A DNA stretch of 64,000 nt from JANSWP01 sp041941305. GTDB taxonomy: Bacteria > Bacteroidota > Bacteroidia > Chitinophagales > Saprospiraceae. Below, in pieces: positions 17,405-25,350 of this stretch. Below the pieces are notes generated by a model. The model saw only the letters and a list, made by a program, of their open reading frames with translations. It made no database searches and was not told where the DNA came from. The DNA lies in the NCBI GenBank assembly GCA_041941305.1, contig JBGTQJ010000037.1, positions 24,488-88,487 on the forward strand. The letters run 5' to 3'. A program made the position numbers and the translations under genes. Position 1 is the first letter of the stretch, and the number at the start of each line of letters is the position of its first letter.

Positions 17405-17477
17405 AAATGATGAATGATGAATGATGAATGATAAATGATTGCGTAAAGCAACATTCATCATTCATCATTTATCATTT
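17405..17477. repeat. Heptamer array hairpin between blaI and the M56 gene
   Basis: Left words GAATGAT repeated (17405-17440) face ATCATTC words (17452-17477); a 25-bp stem has one mismatch and the loop is around GCGTAAAGC. The last codons and stop of blaI (17465) lie inside the right arm, and the M56 start follows ten bases after the left arm. Confidence 0.85.
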
Positions 17478-17824
17478 TTTATCAATTGGACGATTTCTTC
17501 TAGTTCATCCGAACTAATTTTTTCCTCTTTGGCAAAATAGGCTACCATTTTTTGGAAGGAATTGTCAAAATACTTTTCAAGGACATCCCCAACAGCTGAC
17601 TTTTGATAATCCTCTTTAGTAATTGCGGGGTAATATTGATGGGTATTGCCAAATGGGGTGTGCTTCACAAAACCCTTATCTGCCAAAATGCGGATAATGG
17701 TAGATACTGTATTATAATGTGGCTTTGGTTCTGGCATTTCTGCGATGATTTCTTTTACAAATGCCTTTCCCAGTCGCCACAATACTTGCATGATTTGTTC
17801 TTCTCTTTTTGCGAGTTTTTGCAT
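17465..17824 (-). CDS. blaI: BlaI/MecI/CopY family transcriptional repressor
   Basis: 119 residues from the ATG at 17822-17824 (MQKLAKREEQIMQVLWRLGKAFV). Residues upstream in the same frame (NLFFFNQPNK) are not family-like. The winged helix fits the BlaI/MecI family: E-E-Q-I-M-Q-V-L-W, V-K-E-I-I-A-E-M-P and Y-N-T-V-S-T-I-I-R-I-L-A-D-K-G-F-V, with a C-terminal dimerisation helix (FAKEEKISSDELEEIVQLI). It pairs with the M56 peptidase gene downstream. A 45-bp dyad lies about 110 bp upstream next to a TAnnTTTG box, so self-repression is likely. Nothing nearby suggests beta-lactam resistance; in Bacteroidota most such pairs have unknown targets. Confidence 0.9.
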   Translation of the reverse strand: MQKLAKREEQIMQVLWRLGKAFVKEIIAEMPEPKPHYNTVSTIIRILADKGFVKHTPFGNTHQYYPAITKEDYQKSAVGDVLEKYFDNSFQKMVAYFAKEEKISSDELEEIVQLIKNDK

Positions 17825-17919
17825 GTTGATTGAGTTGTAATCGCCCAATTTATTGGGCTGATTGAAAAAAAACAAGTTGAAAAACCTGCCCATTAAAATG
17901 AGCGGTTAGAAAAGCAAGA

Positions 17920-17977
17920 CAAATATAACGAACTTTTTAGTTAAAACAACTAATTAATTAGTTATTTAACTAAAAAG
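17920..17977 (-). promoter_or_regulatory. blaI promoter and 45-bp operator dyad
   Basis: On the minus strand TATATTTG (17920-17927) matches the Bacteroidota -7 box. Upstream of it 17933-17977 is a dyad: arms 17933-17945 (CTTTTTAGTTAAA) and 17965-17977 are exact complements, and the centre 17948-17963 (AACTAATTAATTAGTT) is itself a perfect palindrome. The dyad covers the expected -33 region, as a BlaI operator should. The GNAT gene starts at 18066 in the other direction and may be controlled too. Confidence 0.7.
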
Positions 17978-18065
17978 CTGGGAGATCGTCTAATTTTTAA
18001 TCCCGACTTTTCAATACCTTAGCACTAAAACCACTAATAATTTTAATGAAAAAAAATTCACCCGA

Positions 18066-18887
18066 ATGCAAACTAGTATTAAATCCCTTCAATTCGAAAG
18101 CGTTAATGAGCTGAGTATTCTTGAGCCATTGAAAACCCAATGGCGAAAAACACTCACAGCACCCCAGGATGGGATGTGGGAAGTCCTAACCAACTACGCT
18201 ACCCATTGGTCCATAAAAATTGAATCCAAAATGATAGGCTATGCTTGTGTCGATGGGGAGGATCAACTATTACAATTTTTTGTTCAACCGGAATGGATTA
18301 AGGAAGGACCTACGCTGTTTAAACAATTCATCCAACAGGAAAATATTCATAAAGCGTTGATAGGTACCAATAATCCTTTTTGCTTATCCTTAGCCATGCA
18401 TTGGCAAAAATCTGTAGTTATCCATACTTACTTATTTGCTGATTTTTTGAAAGTTGCTGTGACTGAAAAAGAAGGCAATCCAAGAGCTGCCGATTCAAAT
18501 GACCTTGAAAATCTGATTGAATTTTGCCATCAAAGCATGGGTGGTCCAAAGGATTGGTTAAATAGTTATCTTGGCAATTTGATATCCAGAGGTGAATTGT
18601 TTGTTTTGGAAAATGGAGGTGAAACACTTGGGACCTGCGAAGTACGGAAAAGTGAAAGTCAACCAGGGATAGCAGACCTTGGTGTAATCGTATCCCCCAA
18701 GCATAGAAGAAAAGGTTTGGGCACTTATTTATTGGGAAAAGCCAAAGAAATTGCCCTTCAATGGAACAGAGCCCCCATTTGTTCTTGTGAAAAAGATAAT
18801 ATTGGCTCATTAACCATGATTCAAAACAACGGATTTCGAAGTATGCATCAAATGTTGCTATTCAAATTTTCAAATGAACTTGTTTAA
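18066..18887 (+). CDS. GNAT family N-acetyltransferase
   Basis: 273 residues. The C-terminal half (about 140-270) is the GNAT fold: IADLGVIVSPKHRRKGLGTYLLGKAKEIA holds the acetyl-CoA pyrophosphate loop (R-x-x-G-x-G), and CSCEKDNIGSLTMIQNNGFRSMHQMLLFKF is the typical last part. The N-terminal half (about 1-130) looks like a second, degenerate GNAT-like domain, an arrangement known in tandem acetyltransferases. The substrate is unknown. The start at 18066 follows the BlaI operator region, divergent from blaI. The stop codon lies inside the left arm of a large palindrome (18876-19039). Confidence 0.75.
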   Translation: MQTSIKSLQFESVNELSILEPLKTQWRKTLTAPQDGMWEVLTNYATHWSIKIESKMIGYACVDGEDQLLQFFVQPEWIKEGPTLFKQFIQQENIHKALIGTNNPFCLSLAMHWQKSVVIHTYLFADFLKVAVTEKEGNPRAADSNDLENLIEFCHQSMGGPKDWLNSYLGNLISRGELFVLENGGETLGTCEVRKSESQPGIADLGVIVSPKHRRKGLGTYLLGKAKEIALQWNRAPICSCEKDNIGSLTMIQNNGFRSMHQMLLFKFSNELV

Positions 18888-19039
18888 AAACTCCTTTCTT
18901 ACCTGCGTGAAAAGCATTGCGGTTGCTGGACTTCAGCTATTTTTCACCCCGTACTTTTCAAGTACGAAGCTCAAAATGAGCTTCGCCAGTAACCACAAGC
19001 CTCTTCACTCGGTGACAGAAGGAATTCTTAAACAAGTTC
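18876..19039. repeat. 164-bp imperfect palindrome with two inner hairpins
   Basis: The outer ends GAACTTGTTTAA (18876-18887) and its exact complement (19028-19039) open a palindrome that continues through AAGGA/TCCTT, GGTTGCTGG/CCAGTAACC and similar pairs with mismatches. Inside are two perfect small hairpins, GTACTT/AAGTAC (18951-18965) and GAAGCTCA/TGAGCTTC (18966-18984). It overlaps the last four codons of the GNAT gene and ends 14 bases before the next ATG. Confidence 0.8.
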
Positions 19040-19053
19040 AATAATAAAAACCT

Positions 19054-19494
19054 ATGACTGAACACTTTATTCACTTTTTCAAAAGACATCTTCAGCAATT
19101 AAAAGACGAAATGGAGGCTTATCCTTCAGAAGAGAGCATTTGGCTCTTGCCCGATGGGATTAGCAATACTGCAGGGAATCTTTGTTATCATTTGGTAGGC
19201 AATCTCAATCATTTCATTGGTCAGGGATTGGGCAATAGTGGTTATATCCGAAACAGGGATTTGGAGTTTACTATTAAGGGGGTTTCAAGAACTGAACTGG
19301 TCAAAAATGTAGAAGACACTTCTGCAATGATTGAAAGGGTACTTTCAAATGTTACGGATTTGAGTCAGCCTCATCCAAAAGGCTATTTTCCCTGGGAAAA
19401 AGACATTCACTATTATTTGCTGCAACTATTATGGCATTTGACCTATCATTTGGGACAGATAAATTACCATAGGAGGTTGTTGACAAAGATTTAA
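19054..19494 (+). CDS. DinB-like (DUF1572) four-helix metal-binding protein
   Basis: 146 residues, predicted all-helical. Histidines in LCYHLVGNLNHFIG (about 48-61) and in LLWHLTYHLGQINYHR (about 126-141) sit where DinB-superfamily proteins bind a metal, in the first and last helices of the bundle. The family includes thiol-dependent transferases (mycothiol- or bacillithiol-type), but most Bacteroidota members are uncharacterised, so no substrate is assigned. It follows the large palindrome on the same strand as the GNAT gene. Confidence 0.7.
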   Translation: MTEHFIHFFKRHLQQLKDEMEAYPSEESIWLLPDGISNTAGNLCYHLVGNLNHFIGQGLGNSGYIRNRDLEFTIKGVSRTELVKNVEDTSAMIERVLSNVTDLSQPHPKGYFPWEKDIHYYLLQLLWHLTYHLGQINYHRRLLTKI

Positions 19495-19528
19495 ACTAAT
19501 CATAAGCTGCATTTAAAATCTTTTCGAG

Positions 19529-19625
19529 CAGCAGGGTTTTGAATCCGGCATTTTAAGCCTTTACATTGGGTTCAAAATCCAGCTGTCCTGAGAAATACTT
19601 AAACTATACATGGAGCATTTCTCAG
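19529..19625. repeat. Two hairpins between the DinB-like and oxidoreductase genes
   Basis: First: arms 19529-19546 and 19568-19585 (CAGCAGGGTTTTGAATCC and a complement with three mismatches). Second: CTGAGAAAT (19588-19596) and its exact complement (19617-19625). The gap 19495-19741 holds no gene. The word GCAGGGTT recurs in the hairpin at 7159-7177. Confidence 0.55.
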
Positions 19626-19741
19626 AAAGGGAGCAAAATTCTTGATTCAGTTGAAGCAATCCTGGCTGATTGCTGATAACATTGAGCCATGAAAAGCGGG
19701 ATGTAAAATGATGTTAGCAATCGATAAATCATGCAAAACTT

Positions 19742-20845
19742 ATGAAAAAAATAACGCGTCGTACGTTCCTCAATTATAGCTTGATTGGAAGCAGTGCACT
19801 TATTCTTCCTTATAACTGTTATGCAAATCCGCAATCAAAAACATCATCTGAAGGAAAAAAAATTGGTGTTGCTCTACTGGGATTGGGTAGCTATAGTACT
19901 TACCAGCTCGCGCCAGCTTTACAATTGACCAAACATTGCTATTTGGCGGGAATCGTTACCGGAAGCCCTGATAAAATACCCTCCTGGCAAGAAAAATATG
20001 GCATCCCTGATAAAAATGTGTACAGCTATGACGATATGCACCGGATAGCAGATAATGAAGGCATTGATGTAGTATATATAGTTACGCCGACTGGTACCCA
20101 TGCCAGATTCAGTATCGCCGCAGCCAATACTGGTAAACACGTCTGGTGTGAAAAACCTATGGCGATGAATGTAGAAGAATGCCAATCTATAATTGATGCA
20201 TGTAACAAAAACAAGGTTCAATTGACCATTGGATATCGGGTACAACATGAACCAAATACCTTAGCTCTTAATTCTTACGCTCATAGCTTACCGTTTGGGA
20301 AGATGACCAATGTAGAAGCCGCCGCAGGATACCGGGGTGGTGGTGGCAGCGGATGGCGCTTTCAAAAAAACATGGGTGGTGGAGCCTTGTACGATATGGG
20401 TGTTTATACCGTCAACGGCATTCGCAATGCGACTAGCCTGGAACCCAAATGGGTATTGGAAGCCAGGCAGTTTACCAATCGACCAGACTTGTTCAAGGAA
20501 GTCGACGAAACTACTGAGTATACCCTAGAATTTGAGAATGGCTTAAAAGCTTTTGGAAAAACCAGTGTTGGGGAGTCTTATAATCATTTGATTGTTTCTT
20601 GTGAAAGGGGGTCATATGAAGTCCGACCCATGCAAACTTATGGTGGCGTCAAAGGCAGTCGAAGTGATGGTGCCCAGTTGGATCAAACGATTCCAAACCA
20701 ACAAGCCAATCAGATGGACGATGATGCCCTGGCACTTTTGGAGGGTAGGAAAATGATGATTGCAGGGGAAGAAGGATTAAAGGATGTTAGGATTATTGAG
20801 GCGATTATTCGTGCCTCGAAAACTGGAAAAAGTATTAAGTTATAA
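19742..20845 (+). CDS. Gfo/Idh/MocA family oxidoreductase with Tat-type leader
   Basis: 367 residues. MKKITRRTFLNYSLIGSSALIL is a twin-arginine signal, so the protein is probably exported folded with its cofactor, like glucose-fructose oxidoreductase of Zymomonas. The NAD(P) fold follows (KIGVALLGLGSYSTYQLAPAL, about 40-60), then IVTPTGTHARFSIAAANTGKHVWCEKPMAMNVEEC with the conserved E-K-P, and a C-terminal alpha/beta domain (GGALYDMGVYTVNGIRNAT). It should oxidise or reduce a sugar or cyclitol; the substrate is not evident. It is a single gene, convergent with fhs. Confidence 0.9.
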   Translation: MKKITRRTFLNYSLIGSSALILPYNCYANPQSKTSSEGKKIGVALLGLGSYSTYQLAPALQLTKHCYLAGIVTGSPDKIPSWQEKYGIPDKNVYSYDDMHRIADNEGIDVVYIVTPTGTHARFSIAAANTGKHVWCEKPMAMNVEECQSIIDACNKNKVQLTIGYRVQHEPNTLALNSYAHSLPFGKMTNVEAAAGYRGGGGSGWRFQKNMGGGALYDMGVYTVNGIRNATSLEPKWVLEARQFTNRPDLFKEVDETTEYTLEFENGLKAFGKTSVGESYNHLIVSCERGSYEVRPMQTYGGVKGSRSDGAQLDQTIPNQQANQMDDDALALLEGRKMMIAGEEGLKDVRIIEAIIRASKTGKSIKL

Positions 20846-20948
20846 TTCGTTAAGGATTGGGGTTAGGTGTTCAAAACATTAGCAATAGGCTAAAAATTGC
20901 TTTTCTATTTGTAAATTTAATATCCTTTACTCAAAAATAAAATTCTTT

Positions 20949-22619
20949 CTAAAACAACCCTGTAATCACCCCATCCTTATCAATATCTATTGCTTCAGCG
21001 GAGGGAACGGACGGCAAACCTGGCATCCGCATAATATTACCAGTAATGGGAATGAGGAAGCCAGCTCCAGCCGCTATTTCAATTTCACGGACGGTTACCA
21101 GGAAGTCTTTTGGACGTCCCAGCAATTTTGGATTATCAGAAAGGGATTTTTGCGTTTTGGCGATACAAACCGGGAGATCTTCCAGACCCAGTCGAGCAAT
21201 TTTTCGGAGATTGAGTTTTGCTTTAGGGGTATAATCAATGGCTTTTGCCCCATAAATTTTGGTAGCTACCGCTTTGATTTTATCTTCTACACTCCAATTC
21301 CAGTCATAGATAGGTTGGAAGGTTTCCGTGGCATTGTCTACTACGTCTACAACTGCTTGAGCCAATTCTTCTGCACCTGCTCCTCCTTTGCCCCATACAT
21401 TGGCAATAACCGCTTTGACACCTAATTCCTCACATCTTTTCTGTACAATGGATATCTCCTCCTCTGTATCAGAAGTAAATTGATTGATTGCTACAACTGG
21501 TTTGATGTTGAATTGCTGAACATTCTCAAGGTGTTTTTCCAAATTTACCAAACCAGCTCTCACGGCATCTGGATTGTCTTCCGTCAATGTTTTCAAATCT
21601 GCTCCTCCGTGGTATTTTAAAGCACGAATGGTTGCGACTAAAACCACTGCCTTTGGAGACAGACCTGCACTTTGGCATTTGATATCCAAAAATTTCTCGG
21701 CGCCTAAATCACATCCAAAACCTGCTTCAGTGACGACATAAGGAGCTAGTGATAGCCCCATTCTTGTGGCAATTACCGTGTTGGTTCCCTGGGCGATATT
21801 GGCAAAAGGTCCACCGTGAATAATAGCTGGATTTCCTTCAATCGTTTGGACCAAGTTTGGCTTGATGGCATCTTTTAGCAAAGCAGTCATAGCTCCATTT
21901 GCGTTCAAATCGCGCGCATAAATGGGTTGTTTATCAAAAGTAAAGCCTACGAAAATATTACCAAGACGCGTTTTCAAATCTTCCAAATCGTTTGACAAAC
22001 AAAGAATTGCCATGATTTCAGAGGCGGCAGTGATATCAAAGCCTGTCTCTCGTGGGATACCAGACCCTGTACCTCCCAAACCAATCACCACATCTCTCAA
22101 AGCCCGATCATTCATATCCAGCACCCGCTTCCACAAAACTGTCCGAGGGTCAATGTTCAGGCTTCTGGTTTTGCTTTGAATGTTGTTGTCTATCAAGGCG
22201 GCGAGCAAATTGTGTGCTTTTTCAATCGCTGAGAAATCACCTGTAAAATGAAGATTGATGTCTTCCATAGGTAATACCTGAGAGTGCCCTCCTCCGGTGG
22301 CGCCCCCTTTGATTCCAAAAACAGGTCCGAGTGAAGGTTCTCTTAAAACCACACAAGTTTTTTTCCCAATGCGGTTCATGCCCTGGGTCAAGCCAATAGA
22401 CATAGTTGTTTTCCCTTCCCCTGCCGGTGTTGGTGATATGGCGGTCACCAAAATCAGGTTATTGGATTGCCATTTTTTTTCATCGATTAAGTCCAGGGGA
22501 AGTTTTGCCTTGTATTTGCCGTAGAGTTCGAGATCATCTTGTGAAACCCCCAATTTATCGGCGATATTCTGGATAGGTTCTAGTGTGGTTGCCCTTGCGA
22601 TTTGAAGATCGGTGTTCAT
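20949..22619 (-). CDS. fhs: Formate-tetrahydrofolate ligase
   Basis: 556 residues, the normal length. It joins formate to tetrahydrofolate using ATP, giving 10-formyl-THF for one-carbon metabolism. Seen directly: N-terminus IARATTLEPIQNIADKLG, P-loop TPAGEGKTTMSIGLTQGM (about 62-79), VLREPSLGPVFGIKGGATGGG, FANIAQGTNTVIATRMGLSLAPYVVTEAGFG, and the C-terminal ITGNIMRMPGLPSVPSAEAIDID. The start at 22617-22619 agrees with the family. The gene is transcribed away from the isoaspartyl peptidase gene across a 72-bp divergent gap and ends facing the Gfo/Idh/MocA gene. Confidence 0.97.
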   Translation of the reverse strand: MNTDLQIARATTLEPIQNIADKLGVSQDDLELYGKYKAKLPLDLIDEKKWQSNNLILVTAISPTPAGEGKTTMSIGLTQGMNRIGKKTCVVLREPSLGPVFGIKGGATGGGHSQVLPMEDINLHFTGDFSAIEKAHNLLAALIDNNIQSKTRSLNIDPRTVLWKRVLDMNDRALRDVVIGLGGTGSGIPRETGFDITAASEIMAILCLSNDLEDLKTRLGNIFVGFTFDKQPIYARDLNANGAMTALLKDAIKPNLVQTIEGNPAIIHGGPFANIAQGTNTVIATRMGLSLAPYVVTEAGFGCDLGAEKFLDIKCQSAGLSPKAVVLVATIRALKYHGGADLKTLTEDNPDAVRAGLVNLEKHLENVQQFNIKPVVAINQFTSDTEEEISIVQKRCEELGVKAVIANVWGKGGAGAEELAQAVVDVVDNATETFQPIYDWNWSVEDKIKAVATKIYGAKAIDYTPKAKLNLRKIARLGLEDLPVCIAKTQKSLSDNPKLLGRPKDFLVTVREIEIAAGAGFLIPITGNIMRMPGLPSVPSAEAIDIDKDGVITGLF

Positions 22620-22691
22620 CCTTGGTTAGGTTTTGATTTGAAAAGGAGCGAATGTAAGGGGTTTTGGGGAAAAATATTGACATTTGAGCTT

Positions 22692-23603
22692 ATGAAAATG
22701 AAAAAGCCAAAACTTATTGTCCACGGAGGTGCCTGGAACATTCCGGAAGATTACGTCCCTGCTCATCTGGCAGGTGTTCGAAATGCAATTGAAACCATTT
22801 ATCCGAAATTAGAAATGGGAATGTCGGCACTCGATGCTGTGGAACAAGCAGTCAATATTCTTGAAGAAGATCCCACTTTCGATTCAGGGCGAGGTGCTTT
22901 CCTGAATGAAAAAGGAGAAATAGAACTGGACGCGATGATCATGGATGGGAAAAGTCTCAATTTTGGCGCCGTGGCTGCCATTCAAAATTTCCTGAATCCC
23001 GTAAGTATTGCAAGAAAAGTGATGGAAGAGACGGAACATTGTATGTTGGTTGGGGAAGGTGCTATGGCATTTGCCAAAAAGACAGGCTATGAAGAATTGC
23101 CTCCAGAAGCCTTGCTGACAGAACGCGAATTGGAATTTTACCACAAAATCAAAAACGACCAAAACTTTGAAACCCATATGCCCTTTGAGTTTTCTGCAAT
23201 GGATACTGTGGGGGCGGTAGCAATGGATATTCATGGAAATTTGGCAGCTGCAACCTCTACTGGTGGCACCGCTCGAAAAATGCAGGGACGAGTTGGGGAC
23301 AGCCCGATTCCCGGTTCAGGAGCCTATGCTGATAATTATCGCGGAGCAGCTTCAGCAACTGGCTGGGGGGAAAGTATTATGCGCGTAGGATTATGCAATA
23401 CGGTATGTGCTTTGTTTGCAACCAAAAGTGCAATGGAGGCGGCAGTGGAAAGTATAGAATATTTAAAATGGCGCGTAGATGGCTTGGGAGGCATCATTGG
23501 AATTAACAAGGATGGAGATTATGGTTTTGCACACAACACACCAAAGATGGCATTTGGGTATGTACAGGCAGATGGAGAAGTACTTGTCCGAATAAAAACA
23601 TAA
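22692..23603 (+). CDS. Isoaspartyl peptidase / L-asparaginase (Ntn hydrolase)
   Basis: About 303 residues from the ATG at 22692 (MKMKKPKLIVHGGAWNIPED); an upstream frame extension is not family-like. The class 2 asparaginase layout is clear: HGGAW near the start, FDSGRGAFLNEKGEIELDAMIMDG, then the autocleavage site with nucleophile threonine in MDTVGAVAMD (about residue 172), STGGTARKMQGRVGDSPIPGSGAYAD and SATGWGESI. The precursor should cut itself before the threonine into alpha and beta subunits, then hydrolyse isoaspartyl dipeptides and asparagine. No signal peptide is seen, so it is cytoplasmic. An ATP-grasp gene follows after 10 bp. Confidence 0.92.
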   Translation: MKMKKPKLIVHGGAWNIPEDYVPAHLAGVRNAIETIYPKLEMGMSALDAVEQAVNILEEDPTFDSGRGAFLNEKGEIELDAMIMDGKSLNFGAVAAIQNFLNPVSIARKVMEETEHCMLVGEGAMAFAKKTGYEELPPEALLTERELEFYHKIKNDQNFETHMPFEFSAMDTVGAVAMDIHGNLAAATSTGGTARKMQGRVGDSPIPGSGAYADNYRGAASATGWGESIMRVGLCNTVCALFATKSAMEAAVESIEYLKWRVDGLGGIIGINKDGDYGFAHNTPKMAFGYVQADGEVLVRIKT

Positions 23604-23613
23604 TTCTGTTTGA

Positions 23614-24414
23614 ATGATTAACTGGGTTCTTCAAAAAAACTTAACCAAGCCAGAAATTCTGGATGCCATAAAAACCGCACTAAATAAGCCTGATGAACTT
23701 TGGGAAGAAGTCAAAATTGTTCCCTTTGCGGAATCATTTCCACCAATAAAAAACCAAAAAGCCTACCTCATAATTTATGGCTCCACTACTTTCATGTTGA
23801 ATGCCTTTAGTGACAAAAGATTAAATAAAGGGGTATTTTACAATCCTGAAACATTTCAGATGAAAAACTATGTGGAGCGTTGGAATCATCATGTTTTAAA
23901 TGCTTCTGGCAGATTGCTAAAATTTGGAAACGTCCCAAATATTCTGAGTCCCCCTTCAAAAAAATGGTTTGTTAGACCCAATATGGATAGCAAGATTTTT
24001 AGTGGAAAAGTAGACACTTTTAAAAACTTGTCATCCTGGAGTGATCAAGTCTGTAAATTAAACCTGCCAAACTTTAATGAAGCAACCGAAATCTGGATTT
24101 CAGAAACCCAAAAAATTGAAAAAGAATGGCGATTATTTATTGTAGACGACCAGATCGTATCATCCAGCAGATATATGAATAATGGGCAATTGGAAGTTGA
24201 TAAAAAGGATAATCCTTTGGAAATGTTAACCTTTGCACGAAACAGAATTTCAGAGTATAGATTGAATGATGTGTATGTAATGGACATCGCTCAAATCGAC
24301 AATTCCTTTAAAATCATAGAATGTAATTGTTTTAATGGAACTGGCTTTTACAAACATGATATTGCTGGAATTGTAACCGCAATTAATGATTTTATCAGAA
24401 CTAAAAAAAACTAG
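23614..24414 (+). CDS. ATP-grasp domain protein (R2K/DUF4343-like)
   Basis: 266 residues. The C-terminal half shows ATP-grasp features: EWRLFIVDDQIVSSSRYMNNG (about 170-190) and VYVMDIAQIDNSFKIIECNCFNGTGFYK (about 224-251), where D, E and N would bind Mg-ATP. The N-terminal part has the WVLQKN start of the R2K clade. Such proteins join a carboxylate to an amine or thiol; those of this clade are found near peptide- and nucleotide-modification genes, but the substrate here is unknown. The gene starts 10 bp after the isoaspartyl peptidase gene and is followed two bases later by the TIGR04282 gene, so the three form an operon. Confidence 0.7.
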   Translation: MINWVLQKNLTKPEILDAIKTALNKPDELWEEVKIVPFAESFPPIKNQKAYLIIYGSTTFMLNAFSDKRLNKGVFYNPETFQMKNYVERWNHHVLNASGRLLKFGNVPNILSPPSKKWFVRPNMDSKIFSGKVDTFKNLSSWSDQVCKLNLPNFNEATEIWISETQKIEKEWRLFIVDDQIVSSSRYMNNGQLEVDKKDNPLEMLTFARNRISEYRLNDVYVMDIAQIDNSFKIIECNCFNGTGFYKHDIAGIVTAINDFIRTKKN

Positions 24415-24416
24415 TA

Positions 24417-25019
24417 TTGATTGATTCAAAAAAGAAAGCATTAATCATATTTATCAAAAATCCCGAAATTGGAAAAGTAAAAACGCGCTTGGCAGCAACG
24501 GTTGGAAATGAACAGGCGATGAAAATATATTTAGCCCTGCTAGGTCATACCCGCCAAATTGCTCAATCCCTTGAAGTTTCAAGGTTGCTTTATTATAGTT
24601 CTTTCGTGGATAAACAAGATGATTGGTCTGAGTCAAACTTTCAAAAATTCGTTCAAAAGGGCGAAGGTCTAGGCGTGCGTATGGCAAATGCTTTCAAAAC
24701 AGTTTTTGAACAACATGAACGAGTCCTCATCATTGGCAGTGATTGTGCCTCCTTGACGAAGGAAATTGTAGCAGAAGCTTATGAGCAATTGAATCATTCT
24801 GATTTTGTAATTGGTCCGGCAAAAGATGGTGGTTATTATTTGATAGGAATGAATGCATTTATGCCGCAAGTTTTTGAAGATATCGAGTGGAGCACAGATT
24901 CCGTTTTTTCGAGAACAATTGAAAATATTAATGAATTGGGAAAAAGTTATTATTTGCTTCCTGTTTTGTCGGATATAGATGTGGAGGAGGATTGGGAGCG
25001 TTATGGGTGGGAAGTGTAG
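24417..25019 (+). CDS. TIGR04282 / DUF2064 nucleotide-diphospho-sugar transferase-like protein
   Basis: 200 residues from a TTG at 24417, two bases after the previous stop. Family motifs are intact: ALIIFIKNPEIGKVKTRLAATVG at the start, VLIIGSDCASLTKEIVAEA (the G-S-D nucleotide site) and DFVIGPAKDGGYYLIGMN. The family is a GT-A-fold transferase named for arsenosugar synthesis, but here no arsenic genes are seen, so that specific role is not supported. It is translationally coupled to the ATP-grasp gene. A hairpin element follows the stop. Confidence 0.85.
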   Translation: MIDSKKKALIIFIKNPEIGKVKTRLAATVGNEQAMKIYLALLGHTRQIAQSLEVSRLLYYSSFVDKQDDWSESNFQKFVQKGEGLGVRMANAFKTVFEQHERVLIIGSDCASLTKEIVAEAYEQLNHSDFVIGPAKDGGYYLIGMNAFMPQVFEDIEWSTDSVFSRTIENINELGKSYYLLPVLSDIDVEEDWERYGWEV

Positions 25020-25350
25020 GAGCTGACGCGCTTTGCTTGGAGACCGCTTCGCTTTTGGAGGTCTGACAGCGAAGCGATCTAAAAAAAGCCAAGCGCAGCG
25101 ATCCAAAAACAAAAAGAATCCCCGATTTACACCAAAGCTCGTAAATTTGCGTTTCAAAAACGATCTGAACCCTTTACCAAAGAGCATGTCTAAATTTTTC
25201 TTGCCTGAAAACCATTACTTTAGGAACCTGATTTCAAATCAATTCGGTCTTTTATCCCGATAAACTCTCTCATTGATTTTTCATCAGAACCCTAAATTAC
25301 TGATTATCAGTTTATAAAAATCTTAAACATTCTCTAAATAAAATGCTTTC
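25020..25350. repeat. Intergenic region with a nested palindrome at 25029-25100
   Basis: Outer arms CGCTTTGCTTGG (25029-25040) and CCAAGCGCAGCG (25089-25100) pair with two mismatches; inner arms CGCTTCGCT (25045-25053) and AGCGAAGCG (25068-25076) pair perfectly. It could end the upstream operon. A TAAATTTG at 25142-25149 fits a -7 box but lacks a -33 partner. No gene is seen in the gap. Confidence 0.6.

Noticed and set aside
17396..17461. Upstream start for the M56 protein at 17461
   Set aside because: The added residues (LSFIIHHSSFKI) are encoded by the hairpin array; the conserved membrane segment starts at 17395.
14405..17824. Beta-lactam resistance locus
   Set aside because: BlaI and M56 families are present but there is no beta-lactamase or PBP2a gene, and the sensor tail is a repeat domain rather than a penicillin-binding domain.
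24417..25019. Arsenosugar synthesis role for the TIGR04282 protein
   Set aside because: Family name only; no arsM or other arsenic gene in the neighbourhood.
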